From: Vibrio hepatarius
GTDB lineage: Bacteria; Pseudomonadota; Gammaproteobacteria; Enterobacterales; Vibrionaceae
Assembly (NCBI RefSeq): GCF_011806575.1
Contig: NZ_JAATOO010000002.1
Coordinates: 186,001 to 250,000 of the forward strand
DNA length: 64,000 nt
Direction: 5' to 3'
Positions 27,643 to 35,818 of the stretch are shown here, piece by piece. A model generated the notes under the pieces. It had not been told where the DNA came from, ran no database searches, and saw only the letters and a program-made list of their open reading frames with translations. Every line of letters begins with the position of its first letter. Position 1 is the stretch's first letter. The translations under genes were made by a program, and so were the position numbers.

Positions 27643-27954
27643 ATGAAAATATTCTTATGCTGCTCAGCAGGGATGTCTACAAGTATGTTAGTTAACAAAA
27701 TGCAACAAGCCGCGAAGCAAATGGGAATTGAGTGTGAAATTAACGCCTATTCAATTTCTGAATTTGAAGACCGTTTAAAAGAAAACGATGTATGCCTTGT
27801 TGCTCCTCAAGTGAAATTTCAATTCGAAAACTTTAAACACAGAGCCGAAGAACAAGGCAAAGCTTGCGGCTTAATTGAAATGATTGATTACGGAATGATG
27901 AAAGGTGATGAAATCCTAAATCAAGCAATCGCTCTATACAGCTCTCTTAAATAA
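27643..27954 (+). CDS. PTS lactose/chitobiose-type enzyme IIB
   Basis: Cytosolic phosphocarrier of 103 residues with the family opening MKIFLCCSAGMSTSMLVNKM. Cys7 in CSAGMS is the phosphorylation site. ATG 27643 is chosen because GGAGGG at 27633-27638 has the right spacing; ATG 27640 and TTG 27631 are too close to it or overlap it. It is the first gene of an apparent four-gene operon (IIB-IIC-IIA-unknown). The substrate is a beta-disaccharide such as chitobiose or cellobiose by family, but not proven. Confidence 0.92.
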   Translation: MKIFLCCSAGMSTSMLVNKMQQAAKQMGIECEINAYSISEFEDRLKENDVCLVAPQVKFQFENFKHRAEEQGKACGLIEMIDYGMMKGDEILNQAIALYSSLK

Positions 27955-27968
27955 AAGGATATAGAAAT

Positions 27969-29309
27969 ATGAGTGCTATGAATAAAATCACAAACATGGT
28001 TGAAAAGGTGATCACTCCAATCGCCTATAAGGTTTCAACCCAACCCCATATAAACGCGATTAAAGATGGGTTTGTAGCAACGATGCCTTTCTTAATCGTT
28101 GGTTCTCTACTTTTGGTTTTGGCTTTCCCTCCTGGTACAAGTAATGCGTTTTTACAAGGATGGCAATCAATTGTCGAATCCATTGGTCAAGGAAATATCC
28201 TCTCTTCATTTCAAGTTAGTATGGGGATTTTTTCCTTATATGCCGCATTCAGTATTGGTTTTAGTCTTGCTGAGCATTACAAATTAAGGGCACTCAACAC
28301 GGGTTTATTGTCTATGTTCACGTTTCTTTTAGCGGCTGCGCCAATAAAATTTATTCCCGACCATGGCGGTATAATGCCAATCGCACATATGGGTGGCGCG
28401 GGCGCATTTACAGCAATCCTTTGCGGATTGTTTGTACCTGAATTACAACGTCTACTGATTAAGTACAATATTCGACTAAAACTTCCTGAAGCAGTACCAC
28501 CAAAAATTTCAGCTTCATTCGATCTACTCATTCCGATCGTATTTCTTACTGTCATCGTCGTTTCCCTTAATGTAGTTCTTGGTTATAACGAGATGACTAT
28601 ACCAAGTGCTGTCATGGAAATTTTCAAACCGATTGTGGCCGCTTCTGACTCATTTTTTGCATGTTTATTGGCTGTAATTGTGATTCAACTATTATGGTTT
28701 GCTGGTATCCATGGTTCTCAAGTTGTCGTCGTTGGAATTTTATACCCTATTTTGATGGTTAACTTAGGTCTGAACCAAGATGCCCTTGCCGCTGGACAAG
28801 AAATCCCTAAAATATTCGTAAATCCAGTTCTTGATTTCTTTATTTTCGTTGGTGGTGCTGGCGGTACGCTAGGATTTGTCGTTTTAATGATGCGTTCTAA
28901 AGCCACCCATTTAAAAACCATTGGTCGAATGTCAATTATTCCTGGAGCATTTAATATTAACGAACCCGTGATTTTCGGTACACCTATTGTAATGAATGTT
29001 AACTATTTCATTCCTTGGATGTTATCCCCAATTGTTAATACTTGTATCGTTTGGATTGCATTTAAAACTGACTTCATATCAAAAGTTGTTGCTTTACCAC
29101 CGTGGACAATGCCAGCGCCTATTGGTGCAGTAATGGCAACGAATTCCAGTATGGCAGCAATCGTAGTTTTGGTTTGTGTTCTGGTAAGTATGGCAATTTT
29201 TTATCCATTTTTTAAAGCACATGAAAAACAATTATTAGTTGAAGAAAACCGTAATAATAAATCAGAACTAGATTCTAACTTAACATCGAATAAGCCAATT
29301 ACAGAATAA
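27969..29309 (+). CDS. PTS lactose/chitobiose-type enzyme IIC (permease)
   Basis: Membrane permease of 446 residues with about ten hydrophobic helices. Family motifs include KDGFVATMPFLIVGSLLLV, WFAGIHGSQVV, PGAFNINEPVIFGTPIVMN and the final PLPPWTMPAP-like ALPPWTMPAPIGAV. It belongs to the CelB/ChbC family. It lies 14 bp after IIB and 12 bp before IIA, so one transcript is likely. The gene is intact despite the decay around it, which suggests that selection has kept the operon. Confidence 0.93.
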   Translation: MSAMNKITNMVEKVITPIAYKVSTQPHINAIKDGFVATMPFLIVGSLLLVLAFPPGTSNAFLQGWQSIVESIGQGNILSSFQVSMGIFSLYAAFSIGFSLAEHYKLRALNTGLLSMFTFLLAAAPIKFIPDHGGIMPIAHMGGAGAFTAILCGLFVPELQRLLIKYNIRLKLPEAVPPKISASFDLLIPIVFLTVIVVSLNVVLGYNEMTIPSAVMEIFKPIVAASDSFFACLLAVIVIQLLWFAGIHGSQVVVVGILYPILMVNLGLNQDALAAGQEIPKIFVNPVLDFFIFVGGAGGTLGFVVLMMRSKATHLKTIGRMSIIPGAFNINEPVIFGTPIVMNVNYFIPWMLSPIVNTCIVWIAFKTDFISKVVALPPWTMPAPIGAVMATNSSMAAIVVLVCVLVSMAIFYPFFKAHEKQLLVEENRNNKSELDSNLTSNKPITE

Positions 29310-29321
29310 CGGGTAAAATTT

Positions 29322-29654
29322 ATGGAAATTAATCAAGCTAGTGATATTAATGAAGAGTTTTTAATGACTTTACTTTGTACTGTAGGTGAAGCTAAATCAT
29401 CTTTCATGCAGGCTATGTTAGAAGCACGTCTTAAAAATTTCGACCAATCTTATGAAATGATAGCTATAGGTGATGAAGCGTTAGCAAATGTCCATAAACG
29501 CCAAACCAGTCTTATTGGATTCGACGAAGGGACAGGGAAAGTGCCAATGACATTAATTCTCACGCATATACAAGATCATATTATGACAACAATGTTATGT
29601 AGGGATTTAGCATTAGAAATTATTGAACTTAGAAAAGAGTTTAGCGGTGAATAA
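29322..29654 (+). CDS. PTS lactose/chitobiose-type enzyme IIA
   Basis: All-helical trimeric phosphocarrier of 110 residues. The active-site stretch is LILTHIQDHIMTTMLCRDLA, with His82 the likely phospho-histidine and Asp85 the metal ligand by comparison with LacF/ChbA. It takes phosphate from HPr and hands it to the IIB Cys7. It sits between IIC and the TIM-barrel-like gene, which begins two bases after its stop. Confidence 0.92.
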   Translation: MEINQASDINEEFLMTLLCTVGEAKSSFMQAMLEARLKNFDQSYEMIAIGDEALANVHKRQTSLIGFDEGTGKVPMTLILTHIQDHIMTTMLCRDLALEIIELRKEFSGE

Positions 29655-29655
29655 G

Positions 29656-30546
29656 ATGAAGAAGCGTATTTTTGACTTAACAAAAGAAGACATTACCAAA
29701 ATATCACGCCGTGATCTTGTTGACTGCATTAGGCACTCAGAAGGTCGTTCGATGATGGTTGAAAATGTAGTGTCAGCCGAACCACCATTTGATCTCGTCT
29801 CAGGAGCTGAGATTGCTGCAAGCCTGGGGGCTGATTTCATTACGCTAAACTGCCTTGATGTCTTTGATCCTAAAGCCAATGTCAATGGAGCCGCGAATCA
29901 TCAAGTAAAAGAGTATTTCACGATTGAAGAGCTAAAAGAACTGAGCGGACGTATTATTGGTTGTAACCTAGAACCCGTCCCTCATGACTTTTCCAATATT
30001 GCAATCGGACGCTCTGTAACAAGAGAAACTGTAGAAGAAGTGGTTAGGCTTGGTTTGAAATATGTCATGCTGACTGGAAATCCTGGAATGCAAGTATCCC
30101 AAGAAACCATTTTAGATGCCATTCGCCTTGTTCGTGAAATATCCGACGACTTATTAATCATTGCAGGGAAAATGCACGGTGGTGGTATTGGTAATGACTA
30201 CAACCTTGATATCGTGAAAGACTTTTCTTCCGCCGGTGCAGATATTGTTATGTTCCCTGCACCATATACGACTCCTGGCGTTACGCCTGAAATTGCTTAT
30301 CAAATGATGTCTGCTGTTCATGAAAATAATATGTTGGGGCTATTAGCTATTGGCACGTCTCAAGAAGGCGCTGGTGAACAATATATAGAAAAAGTCACCA
30401 TGGCTTCAAAAGCTGCCGGGGCTGATATTGTTCATATCGGGGATGGTGGTTATGGAGGGCTCGCTGTACCAGAAAATATTATTCGTATGGGAATGACTAT
30501 TCGAGGTCGTCGTCATCAATTTAAAAGGATGGCAAACCGTCGATAA
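29656..30546 (+). CDS. TIM-barrel-like protein of unknown function, PTS-linked
   Basis: Protein of 296 residues, intact. Alternating strand-helix pattern with motifs VVSAEPPFDLVSGAEIAASL, GADFITLNCLDVF, GCNLEPVP, VMLTGNPGMQVS, IIAGKMHGGGI, DIVMFPAPYTTPGVTP, IGTSQEGAG and a phosphate-binding-like ADIVHIGDGGYGGL near the C terminus, then a basic tail (IRGRRHQFKRM). Homologues are sometimes labelled haloacid-dehalogenase-like hydrolase, but no HAD DxDxT motif is visible. The fold looks like a phosphate-binding barrel, perhaps an aldolase, epimerase or mutase acting on the imported phospho-sugar. No glycosidase is present in the operon. Start ATG 29656 has GGTGA at 29646-29650 upstream; a GTG at 29647 is possible. 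Confidence 0.72.
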   Translation: MKKRIFDLTKEDITKISRRDLVDCIRHSEGRSMMVENVVSAEPPFDLVSGAEIAASLGADFITLNCLDVFDPKANVNGAANHQVKEYFTIEELKELSGRIIGCNLEPVPHDFSNIAIGRSVTRETVEEVVRLGLKYVMLTGNPGMQVSQETILDAIRLVREISDDLLIIAGKMHGGGIGNDYNLDIVKDFSSAGADIVMFPAPYTTPGVTPEIAYQMMSAVHENNMLGLLAIGTSQEGAGEQYIEKVTMASKAAGADIVHIGDGGYGGLAVPENIIRMGMTIRGRRHQFKRMANRR

Positions 30547-30704
30547 TTATATTCAAATTAATCCACACCAAAAAATTTAATAGTTAAGTAGTTAAGTAAG
30601 CAATTAACCTATAACTCTATATAACTATCGTGATATGGTTATATATATCTATTGTTCTAACAAATTAATTTAATTCAATAAATATAGTCCAAGAGGTATT
30701 TATT

Positions 30705-30746
30705 ATGAAAAGGAACTTTAAACTAACTGCTCTAGGTTTAGTTCTA
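30705..30746 (+). pseudogene. Start of a truncated exported protein, perhaps a porin
   Basis: AAGAGGT at 30690-30696 is followed by ATG and [14 protein letters not shown], a typical start of a signal peptide. The frame then enters unrelated sequence and stops at 30776 after 23 codons. The position directly after the PTS operon suggests a lost outer-membrane porin for the same sugar. Confidence 0.5.
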
Positions 30747-31175
30747 GACACGGGAGTCTGCATGGATTCATGTTGAACTTACTCGGTGGGTTAATCGCGT
30801 ACTGCCTAAAACCAGAAAAGCCATCGCTAAACATAACAACCACTGAAAAATCAGGATTGATAGCGATGGCTTAAACCGATCTCAGGTTAATTAAGCACAT
30901 AACAATTGTTAGACAAACAATGTATGCCAGAACTTGTCCGTCTAAAGTACTCTGCTTAACTATTGCAATCTGTCATAAATCACCGACGACTAAGTCTGAT
31001 ATACCCTGACATTGCGCAAGCCGATCCATGGCCATTGAATCCACAAAATACAGACATCTTCTATTTACCACGCCTTAGTAAGCTAGGTACATATTTAACC
31101 ATTACCCAAAGTAGGTCAACGAATGACAACAGTATCGAGTCAAGAATCTTGAACTAAACAGTTTTGGGGCATTTT
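30747..31175. other. Scrambled accessory DNA without a recognisable gene
   Basis: A short frame (30748-30846, [20 protein letters not shown], then a stop) begins at the junction after the signal-peptide stub. It looks like the C-terminal scrap of some protein, possibly a transposase. AGCCATCGCTA (30819-30829) and TAGCGATGGCT (30861-30871) form an 11-bp perfect inverted repeat over the end of that scrap, perhaps a terminator. The rest (30880-31175) has a 64-codon frame at 30963 that I do not believe. Confidence 0.45.
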
Positions 31176-31222
31176 AGTATGACACTTTAATACTCAGTAT
31201 GAATCTTTATTACTCTCTCACA
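31176..31222 (-). mobile_element. Tn7-like right end: tip plus two abutting TnsB-site-like repeats
   Basis: Read on the minus strand from glmS: tip TGTGAGAG (31222-31215), then AGTAATAAAGATTCATACTG and AGTATTAAAGTGTCATACTA. The two repeats are head to tail without a gap and agree at 16 of 20 positions. Tn7 itself has tip TGTGGGCG followed directly by GACAATAAAGTCTTAAACTG. Our first repeat matches that site at 13 of 20 positions, including AATAAAG and ACTG, in the same register after the 8-bp tip. In Tn7 it is the right end, with abutting sites, that faces glmS. Confidence 0.8.
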
Positions 31223-31247
31223 AATTCAACTTGGTGATGATTCAGTA
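31223..31247 (-). mobile_element. attTn7 spacer between glmS stop and element end
   Basis: Exactly 25 bp lie between the glmS stop codon and the TGT tip. The five bases next to the tip (AATTC, 31223-31227, plus strand) are the expected target duplication on this side. Confidence 0.75.
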
Positions 31248-33080
31248 TTATTCCACCGTTACCGCTTTCGCTAGGTTACGAGGTTGGTCAACGTCGGTAC
31301 CTTTGATTAGGGCTACGTAGTAAGACAACAGCTGCATCGGAATAGTGTAGTAAATCGGCGCGGTGATTTCGCTAACGTGAGGCATTGCAATGATCTTCAT
31401 CGTTTCATCGGCTTCAAAGCCCGCATTCACGTCAGCAAAGACATACAACAAGCCGCCACGCGCGCGCACTTCTTCAATATTTGATTTCAGCTTTTCAAGC
31501 AGATCGTTGCTAGGCGCCACCACCACGACTGGCATATCAGCGTCAATCAGCGCCAAAGGACCGTGCTTTAGCTCGCCCGCCGCGTAAGCTTCCGCGTGGA
31601 TGTAAGAGATCTCTTTTAACTTGAGTGACGCTTCCATCGCGATTGGGTAGAACTCACCACGACCTAGGAACAACGTATGGTGCTTGTCAGCAAAGTCTTC
31701 CGCCAGAGCTTCGATCTGTTTTTCAAATGCCAATGCGGAATTGATCTGCGCAGGTAACGCGTGTAACGCTTCCACGATCTCTTTTTCTTTCTCTTTGCTG
31801 ATGCGGTTTTGCTGCTTACCAAGCGCCGTCACCAACATCAGTAGCGCAGAGAGTTGCGTGGTAAACGCTTTGGTCGACGCCACACCAATTTCAACCCCCG
31901 CGCGGGTCATAAAGGCAAAGTCAGACTCACGAACCAAAGAAGAACCCGCCACGTTACAGATGGTCATCGCCGCCATGTAACCTTTTTCTTTCGCTAGGCG
32001 CAGTGCTGCTAGCGTATCTGCGGTTTCACCCGATTGAGACAAAGTGATCAACAGGCTGTTTGGACGCGTGACAAACTTGCGGTAACGGAACTCAGAGGCA
32101 ATTTCTACATCGCAGCTTACGCCAGCAATGTCTTCAAACCAGTAACGCGCGGTCATACCCGCGTTGTACGAGGTACCACATGCGACGATCTGTACGTGCT
32201 CAACACGGCTCAAAATATCCGCAGCGTTAACACCAATAGACTCAGTCACCACTGAATCCGCGCTGATGCGCCCTTCCATAGTGTTGATCAATGCGGTTGG
32301 CTGCTCGTAGATCTCTTTTTGCATAAAGTGGCGGTATTTACCTTTATCACCCGCATCATGCTCAGCGTTTGATTCGGTAATTTCGCGCTCAACACGCTCA
32401 CCTGATTGGTCAAATACGGTCACTTCGCGGCGAGTAATTTCTGCCACGTCACCTTCTTCTAGATACATAAAACGGCGAGTCACGCTCAGTAACGCCAATT
32501 GGTCTGAAGCTAGGAAGTTCTCGCCAACACCAAAACCAATGACGATTGGGCTACCTGAACGAGCCACAACAATACGTGACGGATCTTTACGATCCATCGC
32601 AACAGTGCCGTACGCACCTTCCAGCTGTTTTGCGGTTTTCTGTACCGCTTCAATTAGGCAATCTGTACTGCGAAGCTCCCACTCCACCAAGTGAGCAATT
32701 ACTTCCGTATCAGTTTGAGATTCAAACACGTAGCCGCGCTCACGTAGCGTTTCACGCAGCTCTTCGTAGTTTTCGATAATGCCATTGTGCACGACGGCGA
32801 TGTCACCAGACATGTGTGGGTGTGCGTTCGTTTCTGATGGTTCACCGTGTGTTGCCCAACGGGTATGCGCGATCCCAGTACCGCCTGTAACGCCAATTTC
32901 ATCAACCGCGTCAGCCAACTCTTGTACTTTGCCCAAACGACGAACGCGTGTCAGATTAGACTCCGAGTCTACAACGGCAACACCAGCTGAGTCGTATCCG
33001 CGATATTCCAATCGCTTAAGACCTTCAACTAAAATTTCTGCTACATCACGCTGTGCTACCGCACCTACGATTCCACACAT
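31248..33080 (-). CDS. glmS: Glutamine-fructose-6-phosphate aminotransferase (isomerizing)
   Basis: Makes glucosamine-6-phosphate for peptidoglycan and lipopolysaccharide. The 610-residue protein starts at 33080 with [11 protein letters not shown], where Cys2 is the glutaminase nucleophile. The glutaminase domain spans 1-240 and two SIS isomerase domains follow ([20 protein letters not shown]). It ends in [11 protein letters not shown], a strongly conserved tail whose DNA is the TnsD recognition site of Tn7. It lies downstream of a DeoR-type regulator (69-bp gap) rather than glmU. GlcNAc-6-P from MurQ upstream feeds the same amino-sugar pool. Confidence 0.97.
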   Translation of the reverse strand: MCGIVGAVAQRDVAEILVEGLKRLEYRGYDSAGVAVVDSESNLTRVRRLGKVQELADAVDEIGVTGGTGIAHTRWATHGEPSETNAHPHMSGDIAVVHNGIIENYEELRETLRERGYVFESQTDTEVIAHLVEWELRSTDCLIEAVQKTAKQLEGAYGTVAMDRKDPSRIVVARSGSPIVIGFGVGENFLASDQLALLSVTRRFMYLEEGDVAEITRREVTVFDQSGERVEREITESNAEHDAGDKGKYRHFMQKEIYEQPTALINTMEGRISADSVVTESIGVNAADILSRVEHVQIVACGTSYNAGMTARYWFEDIAGVSCDVEIASEFRYRKFVTRPNSLLITLSQSGETADTLAALRLAKEKGYMAAMTICNVAGSSLVRESDFAFMTRAGVEIGVASTKAFTTQLSALLMLVTALGKQQNRISKEKEKEIVEALHALPAQINSALAFEKQIEALAEDFADKHHTLFLGRGEFYPIAMEASLKLKEISYIHAEAYAAGELKHGPLALIDADMPVVVVAPSNDLLEKLKSNIEEVRARGGLLYVFADVNAGFEADETMKIIAMPHVSEITAPIYYTIPMQLLSYYVALIKGTDVDQPRNLAKAVTVE

Positions 33081-33149
33081 ATTAACTCCAATACTTTTCC
33101 TTCCGAACGGCAGCAAGCAAAGGCCTGATCGGGTTGTAATTTAAAAACG

Positions 33150-33911
33150 CTATACGCAGATCACTTTGATCCCATGGGATTCGATGATCTGTTTGAATTC
33201 GGTCGAGAGATCTTTGTTTGTCACTAATACGTCTATCGCATCCCAAGCGAGCTCAAGGTTTGGGATCTTGCGGCCGATCTTTTCTGACTCGACCATGACG
33301 ATCACTTCGCGAGACACTTCTGCCATGACTTTACTTAAGCCAACGAGTTCATTAAACGTGGTCGTGCCGCGCTCTAAGTCAACGCCGTCTGCCCCAATAA
33401 AAAGCTGGTCAAAGTCATAAGATCGTAGAACGGATTCAGCGACTTGGCCTTGGAAAGACTCGGAGTGGGCATCCCAAGTCCCGCCTGTCATCAGCAACGT
33501 TGGCTCGCTCTCTAGTTCATTTAGCGCATTAGCAACATTAAGAGAATTGGTCATCACTACGAGTCCGCGCATACCATCCAACTGTTTGATCAATGCGCCA
33601 GTCGTGCTGCCACTGTCGATAACGATACGGTTGTGTTCGCGGATCAGCTTTGCCGCTGCTTGCGCGAGTTCATCCTTACGAACCGAAACATTATGGTTCA
33701 TTTCATCACTGACAACTTCTTTCGGCAGTGCAATCGCTCCGCCGTAGCGTCTCAATAGCTGACCGTTTTTTTCTAGTGACGCGAGATCCTTTCTAATTGT
33801 GACCTCTGATGTTTCAAATCGCTGAGATAGCTCTTCTACACTCACTTCCCCTTTTTCGTTTACTAAGTTGGAAATAGTGTGTCTTCTGAGCTGAGTGTTT
33901 CGTTTCGACAT
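33150..33911 (-). CDS. DeoR-family transcriptional regulator next to glmS
   Basis: Regulator of 253 residues with an N-terminal DeoR helix-turn-helix (SVEELSQRFETSEVTIRKDL), RRYGGAIAL linker and a C-terminal sugar-phosphate-binding domain (IDSGSTTGALI, LFIGADGVDLERG). The same strand and 69-bp spacing to glmS suggest a two-gene operon controlled by amino-sugar phosphates. The effector cannot be named. Direct repeats flanking its own -10 box (33933-33966) look like an autoregulatory operator. Confidence 0.87.
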   Translation of the reverse strand: MSKRNTQLRRHTISNLVNEKGEVSVEELSQRFETSEVTIRKDLASLEKNGQLLRRYGGAIALPKEVVSDEMNHNVSVRKDELAQAAAKLIREHNRIVIDSGSTTGALIKQLDGMRGLVVMTNSLNVANALNELESEPTLLMTGGTWDAHSESFQGQVAESVLRSYDFDQLFIGADGVDLERGTTTFNELVGLSKVMAEVSREVIVMVESEKIGRKIPNLELAWDAIDVLVTNKDLSTEFKQIIESHGIKVICV

Positions 33912-33932
33912 TTATTCTTAATTTTTACATTT

Positions 33933-33966
33933 CGAAGTGAAACTTATTATAGTCAAAACGAAACTT
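33933..33966 (-). promoter_or_regulatory. DeoR-type direct-repeat operator over the regulator's promoter
   Basis: CGAAGTGAAACTT (33933-33945) and CAAAACGAAACTT (33954-33966) match at 10 of 13 positions and are 21 bp apart, two helical turns. A minus-strand TATAAT (33951-33946) lies between them. DeoR-family proteins commonly bind such direct repeats. Confidence 0.65.
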
Positions 33967-34114
33967 TCAAGTCCATTTATTTTGATCCAAAAAATTAATA
34001 ATTAGCGATAAAACCTTGTCCTAAGACAATTCTTAAGCAGTGATATTGGATGAATTAGGTGATAGAATGCGCCACCTAAAAGAAAAAAAATTACAGAATT
34101 GAACGTTATTTTTT

Positions 34115-34144
34115 TGCAACTAAACCCATATATACTGGTTTAGT
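34115..34144 (+). promoter_or_regulatory. Inverted repeat in the pykF promoter region
   Basis: ACTAAACC (34119-34126) and GGTTTAGT (34137-34144) form a perfect 8-bp inverted repeat spanning TATACT (34131-34136), a possible -10 element. A further GACTAAACTTGG lies near 34188. These suggest a regulator site, not identified. The leader from here to the pykF start is about 200 bases and holds no other clear gene. Confidence 0.45.
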
Positions 34145-34343
34145 CACATAAATACTGAATGTTAGTGTGCCGACTTGGTCATAAAATGACTAAACTTGGT
34201 GAAAGACTTTCAGTTTTGAAGTCCCGATGAATGAGCGCCGTCACCGACGAAAAGCAGGCACTAAATGCTCGGTCGACAGCATAGACTTCAACCTAAGTAA
34301 CAACTTTCAAATTGTAACTATTATTGACCGGAGAGTATCTTCC

Positions 34344-35756
34344 ATGAAAAAGACCAAAATCGTATGTACGATTGGCCCTAAAACTGAATCTGTAGAGAAG
34401 TTAACTGAACTAGTAAACGCAGGCATGAACGTAATGCGCCTAAACTTCTCTCACGGTGACTACGAAGAGCATGGCACTCGTATCGCGAACTTCCGTAAAG
34501 TAATGGAAGCAACTGGTAAGCAACTTGCGATTCTTCTAGACACTAAAGGTCCTGAAATCCGTACTATCAAACTAGAAAACGGCGACGACGTTGATCTAGT
34601 AGCTGGTCAAGAATTCACTTTCACAACTGACACTTCAGTTGTAGGTAACAAAGACATCGTTGCGGTAACTTACCCAGGTTTCGCCGCTGACCTAAACGTT
34701 GGTAACACTATCCTAGTAGACGACGGTCTAATCGAGATGGAAGTGATCGCAACCACTGACACTGAAGTTAAATGTAAAGTTCTTAACAACGGTGCACTAG
34801 GCGAAAACAAAGGTGTTAACCTTCCTGGCGTTTCTGTAAACCTACCAGCACTATCTGAAAAAGATAAGAACGACCTTAAGTTTGGTTGCGAGCAAGGCGT
34901 TGACTTCGTTGCGGCTTCTTTCATCCGTAAAGCATCTGACGTTAAAGAAATCCGTGAAGTACTTGCAGCAAACGGCGGCGAGAACATCCACATCATTTCT
35001 AAGATCGAAAACCAAGAAGGTGTTGATAACTTCGATGAGATCCTAGAGCTTTCTGACGGCATCATGGTTGCACGTGGTGACCTAGGTGTTGAAATCCCAG
35101 CTGAAGAAGTAATCTTCGCTCAGAAAATGATGATTGAGAAGTGTAACCGTGCTCGTAAGATGGTTATCACTGCAACGCAAATGCTTGATTCAATGATCAA
35201 CAACCCACGTCCTACTCGTGCGGAAGCAGGCGACGTTGCTAACGCAGTCATGGACGGTACTGACGCGGTAATGCTTTCTGGTGAAACAGCGAAAGGTAAA
35301 TACCCTGTTGAAGCAGTAACTATCATGGCTCAAATCGCGAACCGTACTGATTCAGCGCTTAAAGCTGAGCTAGGTTCTCGTCTAGACAGCCCACGTCTAC
35401 GTATCACTGAAGCGGTATGTAAAGGTGCAGTAGATACAGCTGAGAAACTAGCAGCTCCGCTGATCGTTGTTGCAACTGAAGGCGGTAAGTCTGCACGTTC
35501 AGTACGTAAGTACTTCCCAACTGCAAACATCCTAGCACTAACAACCAACAAGAAGACGGCGGCTCAGCTAGTTCTTACTAAAGGTGTAACACCAGTTGTT
35601 GTTGATTCTATCGAGAACACGGACGCATTCTACGTTGCTGGTAAAGAGCTTGCTCTAGAAACTGGTCTAGGTAACAAAGGTGACATCGTTGTTATGGTTT
35701 CAGGCGCTCTAGTTGCTTCAGGTACGACAAACACTGCATCTGTACACGTTCTTTAA
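34344..35756 (+). CDS. pykF: Pyruvate kinase I
   Basis: Last step of glycolysis, PEP plus ADP to pyruvate plus ATP. The 470-residue protein (same length as E. coli PykF) starts [16 protein letters not shown]. It carries the substrate and metal motifs [25 protein letters not shown] and the nucleotide-contact [15 protein letters not shown]. The in-frame extension upstream to 34227 is basic and unrelated to the family; GGAGAG at 34331-34336 fixes the start at 34344. Codon use is strongly optimised, as expected for a highly expressed gene. Confidence 0.97.
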   Translation: MKKTKIVCTIGPKTESVEKLTELVNAGMNVMRLNFSHGDYEEHGTRIANFRKVMEATGKQLAILLDTKGPEIRTIKLENGDDVDLVAGQEFTFTTDTSVVGNKDIVAVTYPGFAADLNVGNTILVDDGLIEMEVIATTDTEVKCKVLNNGALGENKGVNLPGVSVNLPALSEKDKNDLKFGCEQGVDFVAASFIRKASDVKEIREVLAANGGENIHIISKIENQEGVDNFDEILELSDGIMVARGDLGVEIPAEEVIFAQKMMIEKCNRARKMVITATQMLDSMINNPRPTRAEAGDVANAVMDGTDAVMLSGETAKGKYPVEAVTIMAQIANRTDSALKAELGSRLDSPRLRITEAVCKGAVDTAEKLAAPLIVVATEGGKSARSVRKYFPTANILALTTNKKTAAQLVLTKGVTPVVVDSIENTDAFYVAGKELALETGLGNKGDIVVMVSGALVASGTTNTASVHVL

Positions 35757-35784
35757 TTCATAACGTTTACGAGATAAATAAAAA

Positions 35785-35807
35785 GAGGGCTTCGGCCCTC
35801 TTTTTTT
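35785..35807 (+). terminator. Intrinsic terminator of pykF
   Basis: GAGGGC-TTCG-GCCCTC followed by TTTTTTT; a UUCG tetraloop hairpin. Confidence 0.95.
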
Positions 35808-35818
35808 GTTTTTGCTCG

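Larger units (their letters stand above)
24117..31222. mobile_element. Candidate decayed Tn7-like element at attTn7 downstream of glmS
   Basis: The right edge lies 25 bp after the glmS stop, the canonical Tn7 insertion point. It shows TGT, the 8-bp tip TGTGAGAG (minus strand) and two abutting 20-bp repeats resembling TnsB sites. The left edge carries TGTGTGAG (plus strand, 24117-24124), 7 of 8 identical to the right tip. The interior is AT-rich and holds a degraded IS, gene remnants, a YhfZ-type regulator, a PTS operon and a TIM-barrel-like gene. No tnsABCDE genes remain. The flanking pentamers (AGTTT left, AATTC right) do not match, so the left boundary is less certain than the right. Confidence 0.65.

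Noticed and set aside
30880..31175. Possible remnant of tnsA next to the Tn7-like right end, and a 64-codon plus-strand frame at 30963
   Set aside because: No frame on either strand shows a convincing TnsA or other known motif; the 64-codon frame has no ribosome-binding site.
31176..31215. 20-bp repeats downstream of glmS as glmS terminator or operator
   Set aside because: They are head-to-tail, not inverted, and lack GC-rich stems; the Tn7-end explanation accounts for tip, register and distance.
34227..34343. N-terminal extension of pyruvate kinase by 39 residues
   Set aside because: Basic, not family-like, and a clear ribosome-binding site exists before ATG 34344.
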